Positions 1 through 8,450 of a stretch of 64,000 nt of DNA are shown here, one piece after another. Made by a program: the position numbers and the translations under genes. Under the pieces are notes generated by a model that was not told the DNA's origin, searched no databases, and worked only from the letters and a program-made list of their open reading frames with translations. Origin of the DNA: LD21 sp963715785 (lineage in GTDB: Bacteria; Bacteroidota; Bacteroidia; Bacteroidales; VadinHA17); assembly GCA_963715785.1 (NCBI GenBank), contig OY970276.1, forward strand, positions 992,001 through 1,056,000, given 5' to 3'. Position 1 is the first letter of the stretch. Every line of letters begins with the position of its first letter.

Positions 1-66
1 TGAATATCCTGCTTCTTTGTTTTTCACCTGTATTAATACTTTTTTATCATAGTGCTCAGGCAGCAA
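1..66 (-). CDS. possible start of a gene running off the left edge
   Basis: On the minus strand a short open frame reads LPEHYDKKVLIQVKNKEAGY and continues past the first base of the window. The frame is closed just upstream by a TAA at 76-78, and the only usual start codon is a TTG at 64-66. The composition looks protein-like, but only about 22 residues are visible and no family is recognisable. It may equally be chance. Confidence 0.2.
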   Translation of the reverse strand, partial: MLPEHYDKKVLIQVKNKEAGYS

Positions 67-120
67 TTCTTCGATTTATTGATTAGATCGATTCTTTCGC
101 ACTCATTCCCTGCTTCGGCT

Positions 121-1140
121 TCACTCAACTATTGTTATCCACCCGAATGTATCAGGCTCATCTCCGGTCTGAATGGCGGTGAGTTTTTTGTAAAGCTTCA
201 TAGTTTGGATACCCGGTTCTCCATTTTTCCCGAATTCATAGATCATATTCTTTTCAGGATCAAATATCTTAGCGATTGGGCTAATAACAGCAGCCGTTCC
301 GCATGCTCCCGCTTCTGCGAAAGTAGAGAGCTCCTCAACCGGAACCTGGCGCCGCTCGGTCTTCATTCCAATGCTTTTGGCAATTTCAATCAGACTCATA
401 TTTGTGATTGAATTCAATATTGATTCTGATTTAGGAGTTATGTACGTATTATCCTTAATTCCAAAGAAGTTTGCCGGCCCGCATTCGTCTATATACTTTT
501 TTTCTCTTGCATCGAGAAATATTGTATTGGAGTAACCGCCATTACGTGCTGCAATGATTGCTCTCAGGCTCGCGGCATAATTTCCGCCTACTTTGTAAAT
601 TCCTGTACCCATTGGGGCCGCCCTGTCCACATCCCGGCAGATCAACATATTAACAGGCTTTACACCTTCCTTGAAATATGGTCCCACCGGCGTAACAAAC
701 ACGAGGAATGTATACTCAGAAGCAGGCTTGACTCCAACCTCAGCTCCGCTTCCATACAAAAGCGGCCTTATGTACAAGGTTGCACCTGATCCGTAAGGAG
801 GAACAAAATTCTTGTTTAAGGTTATCACTTTAAACAAGGCTTCACGGAACATATCCACCGGAAATGCCGCCATTTTTATTCCATCAGCAGATGTAATCAG
901 TCTTTTTGCATTATCTTCCCATCTGAATAATCTGATCCTGCCATCTTTCCCCATGTATGCCTTTAATCCCTCAAATGCTTCCTGCCCATAATGCAGACCT
1001 GTTGCGGCAATATGAATATCAATAAACTCTGAGGATGATACTTCCAGACTTCCCCACTTCCCATTTTTGTAAAAACAACGGATATTATAATCTGTTTTTA
1101 TATAACCGAATGGCAGACATCCCCAATCGAATTTTTCCAT
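121..1140 (-). CDS. ilvE: branched-chain amino acid aminotransferase
   Basis: Fold type IV PLP-dependent aminotransferase of 339 residues, expected to interconvert valine, leucine and isoleucine with their 2-oxo acids using glutamate and 2-oxoglutarate in the cytoplasm. Seen: the family opening with LHYGQEAFEGLKAY, the FRWEDNAKRL block, the YIRPLLYGSG segment, and GTGIYKVGGNYAASL, whose lysine is the expected Schiff-base residue. The C-terminal part carries GPANFFGIKDN and AGACGTAAVISPI, the phosphate-binding region. The length is normal for the bacterial type II BCAT group. It stands alone, with no other ilv genes in view. The ATG at 1140 gives the expected N-terminus. Confidence 0.93.
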   Translation of the reverse strand: MEKFDWGCLPFGYIKTDYNIRCFYKNGKWGSLEVSSSEFIDIHIAATGLHYGQEAFEGLKAYMGKDGRIRLFRWEDNAKRLITSADGIKMAAFPVDMFREALFKVITLNKNFVPPYGSGATLYIRPLLYGSGAEVGVKPASEYTFLVFVTPVGPYFKEGVKPVNMLICRDVDRAAPMGTGIYKVGGNYAASLRAIIAARNGGYSNTIFLDAREKKYIDECGPANFFGIKDNTYITPKSESILNSITNMSLIEIAKSIGMKTERRQVPVEELSTFAEAGACGTAAVISPIAKIFDPEKNMIYEFGKNGEPGIQTMKLYKKLTAIQTGDEPDTFGWITIVE

Positions 1141-1217
1141 AGATAACGGTGATTAAATTTTGGCGTAAAAGTACATTTTAAAAACTTATTTAAATCACTT
1201 TCCGCGTGGAAAATGGT

Positions 1218-3071
1218 TTATTCTATATTCACCCCGAGGGCTGCAATCTGATCATCTGCTGCAATATTTCTGAGAAGCCTGGCAGAATTGGTTATAAACT
1301 GGTGATCTGTCAACTGCTTTTTCTGGAACTCAATCCATGTTTTCGCATCAGAATGTTTGCCATATTCTGTACGTTCTCTCAATAACTTTTCAGTGAGTTT
1401 CAAATAGTCTACCCTGCCCAGATAATCATACCTTGCATCATGAAGTATTTGATCGCATAATGTTTTCTTATGATCTGTAAAAGAGTTTCTTATAATATTT
1501 CTGACAGCTTCAACATTATCCTGACCAAAACCATAACCGGGCAATATCTCTTCTACCAGACGTATAGATGCTTCCATCGGTTTTTCATAATCTGAGATAA
1601 ATCCTGTAAGAAGAAATACCGAAGCAAGTTTCAGATTTATATAGTCTTCATCAGGCAGATTTTCAGCTCTTGACAGCAACTCCGCCTGGTTACATATATT
1701 TTTCACCATAGCTGAGTTATGAAAATAGAGATTAGGGGAGGCCTCTTCATCAAACATCTTAATGATCATTTCTTCAATATCCTGAAGCTTGATCATCTGC
1801 ATCTTGATTATAAACTTCCTGTTTGGCTTTCCTTCTTCATCACGAAGCTCAGGCACTATCCCATTCACAAAATACATTTCAAGTTCCCCTTTATACTTCA
1901 CCGGCATTTTACCGCGATATTCGCATGAGAAAAACTCCCTGACAAATTCATACGTTGTACCTGATATATTTATTTTACCGGCTTCACCGGAAGATTCCAT
2001 CCTGCTTGCAGTATTTACAGTGTCGCCCCATATATCGTATGAGAGCTTCTTCTGTCCGACAACTCCTGCCACAACCGTACCTGTATGAATCCCTATCCTT
2101 ATGTCCCAGTATTTCATACCTTCAAGTTCAGATGTTTCCTTGAGACGGTTCATATAACCCTTCATTTCCAGAGCCGCCAGTATCACCTCAACCGGATTGG
2201 TTCTGTTCTTTTCCGGAATACCACCGGCACACATATATGCATCACCTATTGTTTTGATTTTTTCAATCCCGAATTTATCAACAACCGAATCAAAATAGAA
2301 AAAGAATTTATCAAGCTCGTCGATTAGTACTTCAGGATTCGTCTCTTCGGCAATCTTTGTAAAGCCCTGGATATCGGAGAAAAGAACAGTTACAAAATTA
2401 TATTTGATCTTAGTAGCCTTCCCTTTTTCCATTATCTCGCTAGCCGTATTTTTTGGAAGAACATTAGCCAGTAATGCCTCTGTCTTTTCCTTTTCAATCA
2501 CCAGGTCCTCCGTCCTTTTGTTTATTATCTGTTCCAGAGTATAAAGATTACGGGCAAAACGAAGGTTAAAAAAATCATAGACAGCCCAAATAATAATGAG
2601 TGCAGCTATAAGATAAAAAACTATTGCGAGCCTTGAGAAATACCACAGAGGAAGAACTCTTAGACTGGCAAGAGCGAGCTGGCCTGCATTATTGCCTGAA
2701 ATTATATATCTGATTTTAAACTGGTATTTTCCGGCCGGAAGGTTTGTATATTCCTTAAAACTGACATTTTTCCATCTGGTCCAATCTTTGTCAAACCCCT
2801 CCAGATAGAACTGGTATTGCGCACTATCCGAGGGTTGTAACTCGAATATGACATCATTATTCCGATAATTCAAAAGAATATCCGGCTTCAGATTATTCTT
2901 AAGAACATCAATGCTGTCTGAAACATAAAGTACAGAGTCACCGTTTATAAGAATACGCTTTAGTGAAGGTGTTGGCTCTGAATCAAAATTAACCTGAACA
3001 GCAGAAGCTTTTAGAAGAACTGAAAACAATAATATCCCGAAAAGAAGATTTAACCTTACGAAATAAGACAT
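1218..3071 (-). CDS. membrane class III adenylate cyclase with Y_Y_Y sensor and degenerate HD domain
   Basis: Predicted cAMP-forming cyclase of about 617 residues. The ATG at 3071 is preferred to an in-frame TTG at 3077. Order, numbered from the TTG: signal peptide (1-27), a periplasmic Y_Y_Y-type beta domain (about 65-125, as in hybrid two-component sensors), one membrane helix (150-168), a coiled-coil linker, and the cyclase domain (about 225-405). FSDIQGFT and GDAYM supply the two metal-binding aspartates (235, 279). Lys275 in IKTIGD and Asp348 in YDIWGDTVN occupy the positions that select ATP rather than GTP. The C-terminal 170 residues align by eye with the HD domain of the paralogue at 6043-7449, but where that protein has FHDAGH this one has FLLTGF, so the metal site appears lost. 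Confidence 0.85.
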   Translation of the reverse strand: MSYFVRLNLLFGILLFSVLLKASAVQVNFDSEPTPSLKRILINGDSVLYVSDSIDVLKNNLKPDILLNYRNNDVIFELQPSDSAQYQFYLEGFDKDWTRWKNVSFKEYTNLPAGKYQFKIRYIISGNNAGQLALASLRVLPLWYFSRLAIVFYLIAALIIIWAVYDFFNLRFARNLYTLEQIINKRTEDLVIEKEKTEALLANVLPKNTASEIMEKGKATKIKYNFVTVLFSDIQGFTKIAEETNPEVLIDELDKFFFYFDSVVDKFGIEKIKTIGDAYMCAGGIPEKNRTNPVEVILAALEMKGYMNRLKETSELEGMKYWDIRIGIHTGTVVAGVVGQKKLSYDIWGDTVNTASRMESSGEAGKINISGTTYEFVREFFSCEYRGKMPVKYKGELEMYFVNGIVPELRDEEGKPNRKFIIKMQMIKLQDIEEMIIKMFDEEASPNLYFHNSAMVKNICNQAELLSRAENLPDEDYINLKLASVFLLTGFISDYEKPMEASIRLVEEILPGYGFGQDNVEAVRNIIRNSFTDHKKTLCDQILHDARYDYLGRVDYLKLTEKLLRERTEYGKHSDAKTWIEFQKKQLTDHQFITNSARLLRNIAADDQIAALGVNIE

Positions 3072-3098
3072 AAACAATTATCTTGCTTTTTATTATTC

Positions 3099-3128
3099 CA
3101 AATGTAGCACTTAAATGAATCAGGTCAA
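3099..3128 (-). promoter_or_regulatory. promoter of the membrane cyclase gene
   Basis: On the minus strand, TTG (plus 3126-3128), a 19-bp spacer and TACATTTG (plus 3099-3106) match the Bacteroidota consensus TTG-N19-TAnnTTTG. Transcription would start near 3092, about 20 bases before the ATG at 3071. Confidence 0.55.
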
Positions 3129-3148
3129 AAGGAAAGCCCAATTTTGAG

Positions 3149-3156
3149 TACTTTTG
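3149..3156 (+). promoter_or_regulatory. -7 element upstream of rdgB
   Basis: TACTTTTG is a perfect TAnnTTTG -7 box, 23 bases before the rdgB ATG. No TTG is found 19-21 bases upstream, so the -33 part is weak or absent. It lies back to back with the cyclase promoter at 3099-3128. Confidence 0.4.
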
Positions 3157-3178
3157 CGCCTTAAACTAAAATGAGCTC

Positions 3179-3754
3179 ATGACGTTGGTTTTTGCTTCTA
3201 ATAATGAACATAAAATAAAAGAAATAAATAGCCTTCTCGGCAGCAGTTTCAAATTATTAGACCTTCACGATGTCAATATCACAGAAGATATCCCTGAAGA
3301 AGAACCTCTCATTGAGGGCAATGCCCTTTCCAAAGCAAGATACGTTTTCAAGGCCACAGGCATGGACGTATTTGCCGATGATACCGGTTTGGAAATTGAA
3401 GCGCTGAATGGATTGCCGGGCGTTCATTCAGCAAGGTTTGCCGGGGAGAATAAAGATTCATCAGCTAACATTGAAAAAGTTCTTTCAATGCTTGGCAACA
3501 GTCAGAACAGGTCTGCCAGATTCAGAACAGTCATCGCTCTTATCCTTGATAAAAAAGAGTATCTGTTCGAAGGGGTTGTAACGGGGACAATTATCGGGGA
3601 GAAAAGGGGTGATGAAGGATTTGGATATGACCCTATTTTTATGCCCGACGGGAAGAACCGCACATTTGCCGAAATGGGATTGACAGAAAAAAACACTGTT
3701 TCACACAGGGCAAGAGCATTTGAAAAACTAAAGACTTTTCTGGTTAATTTCTGA
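3179..3754 (+). CDS. rdgB: XTP/dITP pyrophosphatase (non-canonical purine NTP)
   Basis: HAM1/RdgB family, 191 residues. It hydrolyses dITP, XTP and ITP to monophosphates and so keeps deaminated purines out of DNA. Seen: FASNNEHKIKEI at the N-terminus (substrate loop), ADDTGLEI with the catalytic acidic residues, LNGLPGVHSARFAG, FGYDPIF, and the C-terminal SHRARAFEKL block. The length is typical. Its stop overlaps the next start by one base (TGATG at 3752-3756), so it is translationally coupled to porZ. Confidence 0.95.
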   Translation: MTLVFASNNEHKIKEINSLLGSSFKLLDLHDVNITEDIPEEEPLIEGNALSKARYVFKATGMDVFADDTGLEIEALNGLPGVHSARFAGENKDSSANIEKVLSMLGNSQNRSARFRTVIALILDKKEYLFEGVVTGTIIGEKRGDEGFGYDPIFMPDGKNRTFAEMGLTEKNTVSHRARAFEKLKTFLVNF

Positions 3755-6039
3755 TGAAAAAGCTCCTTGCCATACTGTTCACTATTCCCCTTACAATTAT
3801 GGTATCCGGACAGACTCCTGTCGGATCGTGGTCCGATCACCAGGTTTATAATACAGCCGATCATATAGCAGTTGGTTCGAACGAGGTCTATGCCTCAACA
3901 GGATCATCTCTTATTATCTACAACAAGATGTACGCTGAGCTTAAAAAGATGTCACGCATTGACGGATTGACTGAAACAGGGATCAGCACAATTTCATGGT
4001 CGGAAGAAAATAAAACACTCATCATTGCCTATTCTTCAGCTAATATCGACCTCCTTAAGAACAACACAATCTATAACATTCCGGATATCAGCAGAAAATT
4101 TATATCGGGAAATAAGTCGATAAATAAAATAAGAACATCCGGCAGGTATGCCTACCTGGCTTGCAGTTTTGGAATTGTAGTTGCTGATCTTATAAAGAAA
4201 GAGATTTACGATACATGGCAGCCTGGAAATGGCTCTGAGACTAATGAGGTATGGGATATTGCTTTCTCAAACAGTAAAATTTATGCAGCAACAGCTTCCG
4301 GATTATACTCTGCTGATCTGTCAAACACGGGGTTATCCTACTTTGGCAACTGGGACCTCGTTAATAGTCTGCCAGTTCCCGGGGGGAACTATACTTGTCT
4401 GATATATTCAGGCAATAAACTTTATGCGAACCTGACAGATCCGCTTTCTTCAGGTGATAAAATTTACTCTCTCGACGGTACCGGAACATTATTCTCATTC
4501 ACCAGCGGGATCTTTAACAAATCCTTTGACAGCTCTGCGTCAGGATTTTCAGTTTCCTCCGGAAGTTCCGTAAAATGCTATGACATGAACGGAGCCCTGA
4601 CCAGAATTATCTCCTCCTACGGGTGGGGAACGCCGGATATTTCGCAGGCCATAATTGACGGGAGTGACATTTGGATTGCAGATAAAAACTCGGGTTTAGT
4701 AAGGGGGGTAAATATGACGGATTTTTCCGCCTTAACGCTTCCGGGGCCCATTTCCAATAACGCATTCTATATAAGCTCAAATGACGGAAAAACGGTAATA
4801 TGCGGAGGCGCCACCGATGTTTCATGGAATAACCAGAACAGGCCATTTCAAGTTTCAATAGATGAAAATAACCTGTGGTCTTCAATCCAATCGGCGACAA
4901 TCACTGATCCAATAAGAGCCCTTACCGAACCAGGTAACAGCTCTCACCTGTTCGTTGCTTCATGGGGCGGTGGTTTGCTTGAATATCAGAATAACAGTCT
5001 GGTAAAACAATATAACGATGCAAACTCTCCATTGCAGACAATTATCCCGGGACGGCCCTATGTCAGAATCTGTGGTCTTGCCATGGATAAATCTAAGAAT
5101 CTGTGGATTACCCAGACCCAGGTGCAGGGAAGCATCAAGGTTCTTAAACCAGACGGAACGTGGATTGTGAACCCATTGACAATTGATGCTCCCACCATCG
5201 GAGATATAATTATTACTTCAAAAGGTCAAAAATGGATAATCCTGCCCAGGGGATCCGGCCTTTTTATTCTGGATGATAATAATACACCTGATGTTTTCAG
5301 TGATGACCGGTATAAGAAGCTACTGGTCCAGGATACAGAAAATCAGGTGATATCGTACGTATATTCCATTGCAGAGGATCTCGATGGGAATATCTGGGTC
5401 GGGACCGATCAGGGACCAGTTATCTATTTCAATCCTGAAAATGTATTCGATAGTGATCTTAAGGCGAGCCGGATAAAAATCCCCAGGAACGACGGCACAA
5501 ACCTGGCCGACTATATGCTTAAAACTGAGACAATTACATGCATGGCAATTGACGGGGCAAACAGGAAATGGCTTGGGACAGCCTCTTCCGGCGTTTATCT
5601 TCTGTCAGCCGACGGAACAACACAGATAAAAAGCTTTAATGAGCAAAACAGCCCGCTTCTTTCAAATTCAATAGTAACCATTGCCGTTGATAATAAAACC
5701 GGTGATGTCTGGTTCGGAACGTCAAAAGGCGTTCAGTCTTACAGAGGAGATGCTACGGCAGGGGGAGAAAGATTTGGCAGAGTCTATACATTTCCAAATC
5801 CTGTAAGAGAGGATTATACGGGAAATGTAACTATTACCGGTCTTATAAAAGATTCTCAGATCAGGATAACCGATATAAGCGGAAACCTGGTTTTTGAGAC
5901 AGTCTCTGACGGCGGACAGGCAACCTGGGATCTGAAGACCTATAATGGCAAGCGGATTGCCACGGGAGTTTACCTGGTATTTTGTGCAAGCAGGGACGGC
6001 TCACAGTCGTATGTCACAAAAATGCTTGTGATAAAGTAA
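3754..6039 (+). CDS. porZ: PorZ-like type IX secretion beta-propeller protein
   Basis: Secreted 761-residue protein with a signal peptide ending near VSG-Q (about 19). It has two successive seven-bladed-propeller-like regions (roughly 25-310 and 320-670), seen as repeats such as YASTGSSLIIYNK, KNLWITQ, GNIWVGTDQGPVIYF and GDVWFGTSKGVQSYRG, followed by a C-terminal sorting-like domain (about 675-761: FPNPV, then ITDISGNLV and TGVYLVFC). This is the architecture of PorZ, the outer-surface component of the attachment complex that links T9SS cargo to anionic LPS. The neighbours rdgB and recO are housekeeping genes. A generic two-component-regulator-type propeller protein is the alternative, but the CTD favours PorZ. 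Confidence 0.8.
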   Translation: MKKLLAILFTIPLTIMVSGQTPVGSWSDHQVYNTADHIAVGSNEVYASTGSSLIIYNKMYAELKKMSRIDGLTETGISTISWSEENKTLIIAYSSANIDLLKNNTIYNIPDISRKFISGNKSINKIRTSGRYAYLACSFGIVVADLIKKEIYDTWQPGNGSETNEVWDIAFSNSKIYAATASGLYSADLSNTGLSYFGNWDLVNSLPVPGGNYTCLIYSGNKLYANLTDPLSSGDKIYSLDGTGTLFSFTSGIFNKSFDSSASGFSVSSGSSVKCYDMNGALTRIISSYGWGTPDISQAIIDGSDIWIADKNSGLVRGVNMTDFSALTLPGPISNNAFYISSNDGKTVICGGATDVSWNNQNRPFQVSIDENNLWSSIQSATITDPIRALTEPGNSSHLFVASWGGGLLEYQNNSLVKQYNDANSPLQTIIPGRPYVRICGLAMDKSKNLWITQTQVQGSIKVLKPDGTWIVNPLTIDAPTIGDIIITSKGQKWIILPRGSGLFILDDNNTPDVFSDDRYKKLLVQDTENQVISYVYSIAEDLDGNIWVGTDQGPVIYFNPENVFDSDLKASRIKIPRNDGTNLADYMLKTETITCMAIDGANRKWLGTASSGVYLLSADGTTQIKSFNEQNSPLLSNSIVTIAVDNKTGDVWFGTSKGVQSYRGDATAGGERFGRVYTFPNPVREDYTGNVTITGLIKDSQIRITDISGNLVFETVSDGGQATWDLKTYNGKRIATGVYLVFCASRDGSQSYVTKMLVIK

Positions 6040-6042
6040 TTA

Positions 6043-7449
6043 TCACTCAGTTATCAGGCTTTGTATTCTCTCGATCTGAAGCTGTTTGTTCACTTCCCTC
6101 AGGCTCCTGGCAGTTTTGGTAAAATACTGGTGACCTGAAATGAATTTGACCTGAATCTTATTCCAGTCATTAAGCGAGCCCATTTTATTCTGAGCCTTAA
6201 GTTCCTCATACAGAGTATTTGAAACCGGGATGAAATCGCTTCTGCCCAGGTAATCAAGATCTGAATCGCACATTATGCTTTCAAGAAGATTCGTTGGATT
6301 CGGCGGCAGCTTTGTCGACATTATCAGATCGCATATCCGCTCAATCTGGTCTTGCGAATAATTATAGGCAGGAAGCATTTCCCTGGCTATCTGCGTACTA
6401 TAAAATTCATGATTGTCATATGCTGTTATATGACCTGCATCGTGAAACAGTGCGGCAGTTTTCAAAAGCAAAATTTCTTCATCGGAACACCCTTCAGCCC
6501 ATCCGATAAGCTCTACCTCAGTTACCACATCAACGGTATGTTTTACGTTGTGATAAAAAAGGTAACCAGGTAGTTCCATCTCGAGCCTGTCGAGAATAAG
6601 CTCCTGAATGTCAGTAAATTGTATTAGTCCGAATTTAATCCTGAACGACTCATTCGGAATTATTCCTCCCTCATTAATTGAAAACTCCGAGTTCAGACCC
6701 TTTACCCTGAACATCTGTAGGTCACCCTTATATTTGACCGGAAGCTTTCCGAAATATTCACAATCAAAAAACTCCTTCACAAGCTCATAAGTCATAACTG
6801 AAATCAGAATAACACCGCTGTCAGAAACAGCTTCAATGCGGCTTGCAGTATTGACAGTATCGCCTTTAATATCATAATTGATCTTTCGTCTGCCGGAAAT
6901 TGCAGCAATTACTGGTCCGGAATGTACTCCGATCTTGAGCTCCCAAATACGGGTATTAACTCCTCTTCTATGTAATTCGTACTGCTCAAGAAAATTTCTC
7001 ATCTCAATTGCAGCCATAACCACATCGACGGGGTTAGTTATATTCTTAACCGGAATACCTCCGGCGCACATATAGGTATCACCAATAGTCTTGATCTTTT
7101 CAATTTTATATCTGCCGGCAATAGTCTCAAATTCAACAATTATCTCATCAAGTTCATCCATAACCGATGAGGAATTCATTCCTTCCAGCATCTTTGAAAA
7201 TCCGTGAATATCAGCGAATAAAACTGTCGCCATATTGAATTTGAGCGACCTCTCTTTCTTTTCATATTCGCCTGATATTTTAAGTCCATCCGGCGAGATC
7301 TTCTCATAGAGAACCTTAATCTTCTGATTGTCTCTTATAAGCTTGGCATTAAGAAGCTCCAGCTCCTTGATCCTTTCCTCAAGTTCCTGGCTCTGCCTTA
7401 CAAGCTTTGCAATCCTTTTTACCAGCTCTGCATTTTTAATTACAGACAT
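6043..7449 (-). CDS. soluble class III adenylate cyclase with intact HD domain
   Basis: 468 residues, no signal peptide or membrane segment. An N-terminal coiled coil (about 5-48) leads into a cyclase domain (about 70-250) with FADIHGF and GDTYM (metal aspartates 80 and 124), Lys120 and Asp193 at the ATP-selecting positions. The C-terminal domain (about 270-460) is an HD phosphohydrolase fold with FYHNVKHT, FHDAGH (His336-Asp337) and CDSDLDYLGR. A cyclase fused to an HD domain could both make and destroy a nucleotide signal, or use HD as a ligand sensor; the sequence does not decide this. It is a clear paralogue of the protein at 1218-3071, sharing the GIPVKNxTNPVxV and GKLPVKYKG segments. 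Its 3' end faces the porZ stop at a distance of 3 bases. Confidence 0.87.
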   Translation of the reverse strand: MSVIKNAELVKRIAKLVRQSQELEERIKELELLNAKLIRDNQKIKVLYEKISPDGLKISGEYEKKERSLKFNMATVLFADIHGFSKMLEGMNSSSVMDELDEIIVEFETIAGRYKIEKIKTIGDTYMCAGGIPVKNITNPVDVVMAAIEMRNFLEQYELHRRGVNTRIWELKIGVHSGPVIAAISGRRKINYDIKGDTVNTASRIEAVSDSGVILISVMTYELVKEFFDCEYFGKLPVKYKGDLQMFRVKGLNSEFSINEGGIIPNESFRIKFGLIQFTDIQELILDRLEMELPGYLFYHNVKHTVDVVTEVELIGWAEGCSDEEILLLKTAALFHDAGHITAYDNHEFYSTQIAREMLPAYNYSQDQIERICDLIMSTKLPPNPTNLLESIMCDSDLDYLGRSDFIPVSNTLYEELKAQNKMGSLNDWNKIQVKFISGHQYFTKTARSLREVNKQLQIERIQSLITE

Positions 7450-7665
7450 AATCGCGTTGAATGAACAGTAAATATAATTATTTTGAAATGAATTTGAAGT
7501 ATGAAGGCTGCAGTAGCCAAAGTAAATCAGAATTTAGGAGTGAACTAATGTTTTGAGCGACCGGGGCTAAAAGAAGATTTGAGCCATTTAAGGTTCTTTA
7601 GGCACTTTGCGCGCTTCAGGCACTTTTTTAATATTAACTTTGCCGGGAGAACCCAGCTTAATACT

Positions 7666-8391
7666 ATGCTTGAAAAAACCAGGGCAATAATTCTTCATCA
7701 GGTAAAATACAGTGACTCAGGTATTGTCCTCCAGATCTACACGAGGGAATTCGGCAGACTGTCCTTTATAATCAAGGGTATGCGCAAGCCAAAAACAGGA
7801 AAACACAATATCCTGTTCCAGCCATTATTTATCCTTGATCTGGTAATGTATTACAAAGCCAGCAGGGAGGTACAGACCCTCAAGGAATTTTCAGTTTATT
7901 TCTCTCCCTATAATATATATTCAGATATTAGAAAAAGCAGCGTCGCTATCTTTCTCGGGGAGGTTCTTACCTCAGTTCTAAAAGAGGAAAGTCCGCATGA
8001 AGAATTATTCGATTATATTGAAAAGTCAATAGAATACTTTGACAACTGCAAAGATGGCTATGCAAATTTTCACCTTGCTTTTCTTGCCGGGCTATGCAGT
8101 TTTCTTGGTTTTGAGCCAGGGAAAAGGAAGGAAAAGGAAGATAATTATTTTGATATGCTTAACGGTATTTTTGTTCCTGTGCCGCCTGTTCACGGAAATT
8201 ATTCTAATGAACAGATTTCAGCTATCCTGGCACAGATATTCTCCGGGTCATTTGATACAGCAGGCAATATCGCCCTTAACGGAAAAACCAGGAATGAAGT
8301 TCTTGAAACACTTGTCAGATACTATGCTCTTCATCTTCCGGGTCTTAAAAAAATATTGTCACTTGATATTCTGAAAGAGGTATTCAGCTGA
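7666..8391 (+). CDS. recO: DNA repair and recombination protein RecO
   Basis: 241 residues, from the ATG at 7666; an upstream in-frame ATG at 7579 would add 29 residues not matching the family. RecO loads RecA at single-strand gaps together with RecR. Seen: the N-terminal OB fold starting TRAIILHQVKYSDSGIVLQI and the FGRLSFIIKGMRKPK segment, followed by a helical C-terminal half with LAGLCSFLGFEPG. The zinc-finger cysteines of some RecO proteins are not present, as is common in Bacteroidota. It is transcribed in the same direction as the GH3-family gene that follows. Confidence 0.9.
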   Translation: MLEKTRAIILHQVKYSDSGIVLQIYTREFGRLSFIIKGMRKPKTGKHNILFQPLFILDLVMYYKASREVQTLKEFSVYFSPYNIYSDIRKSSVAIFLGEVLTSVLKEESPHEELFDYIEKSIEYFDNCKDGYANFHLAFLAGLCSFLGFEPGKRKEKEDNYFDMLNGIFVPVPPVHGNYSNEQISAILAQIFSGSFDTAGNIALNGKTRNEVLETLVRYYALHLPGLKKILSLDILKEVFS

Positions 8392-8450
8392 ATATTTAAT
8401 AATCACCCTGTTGATTTTTATTTATCTTTAAACATCAAACTGATTGTACA

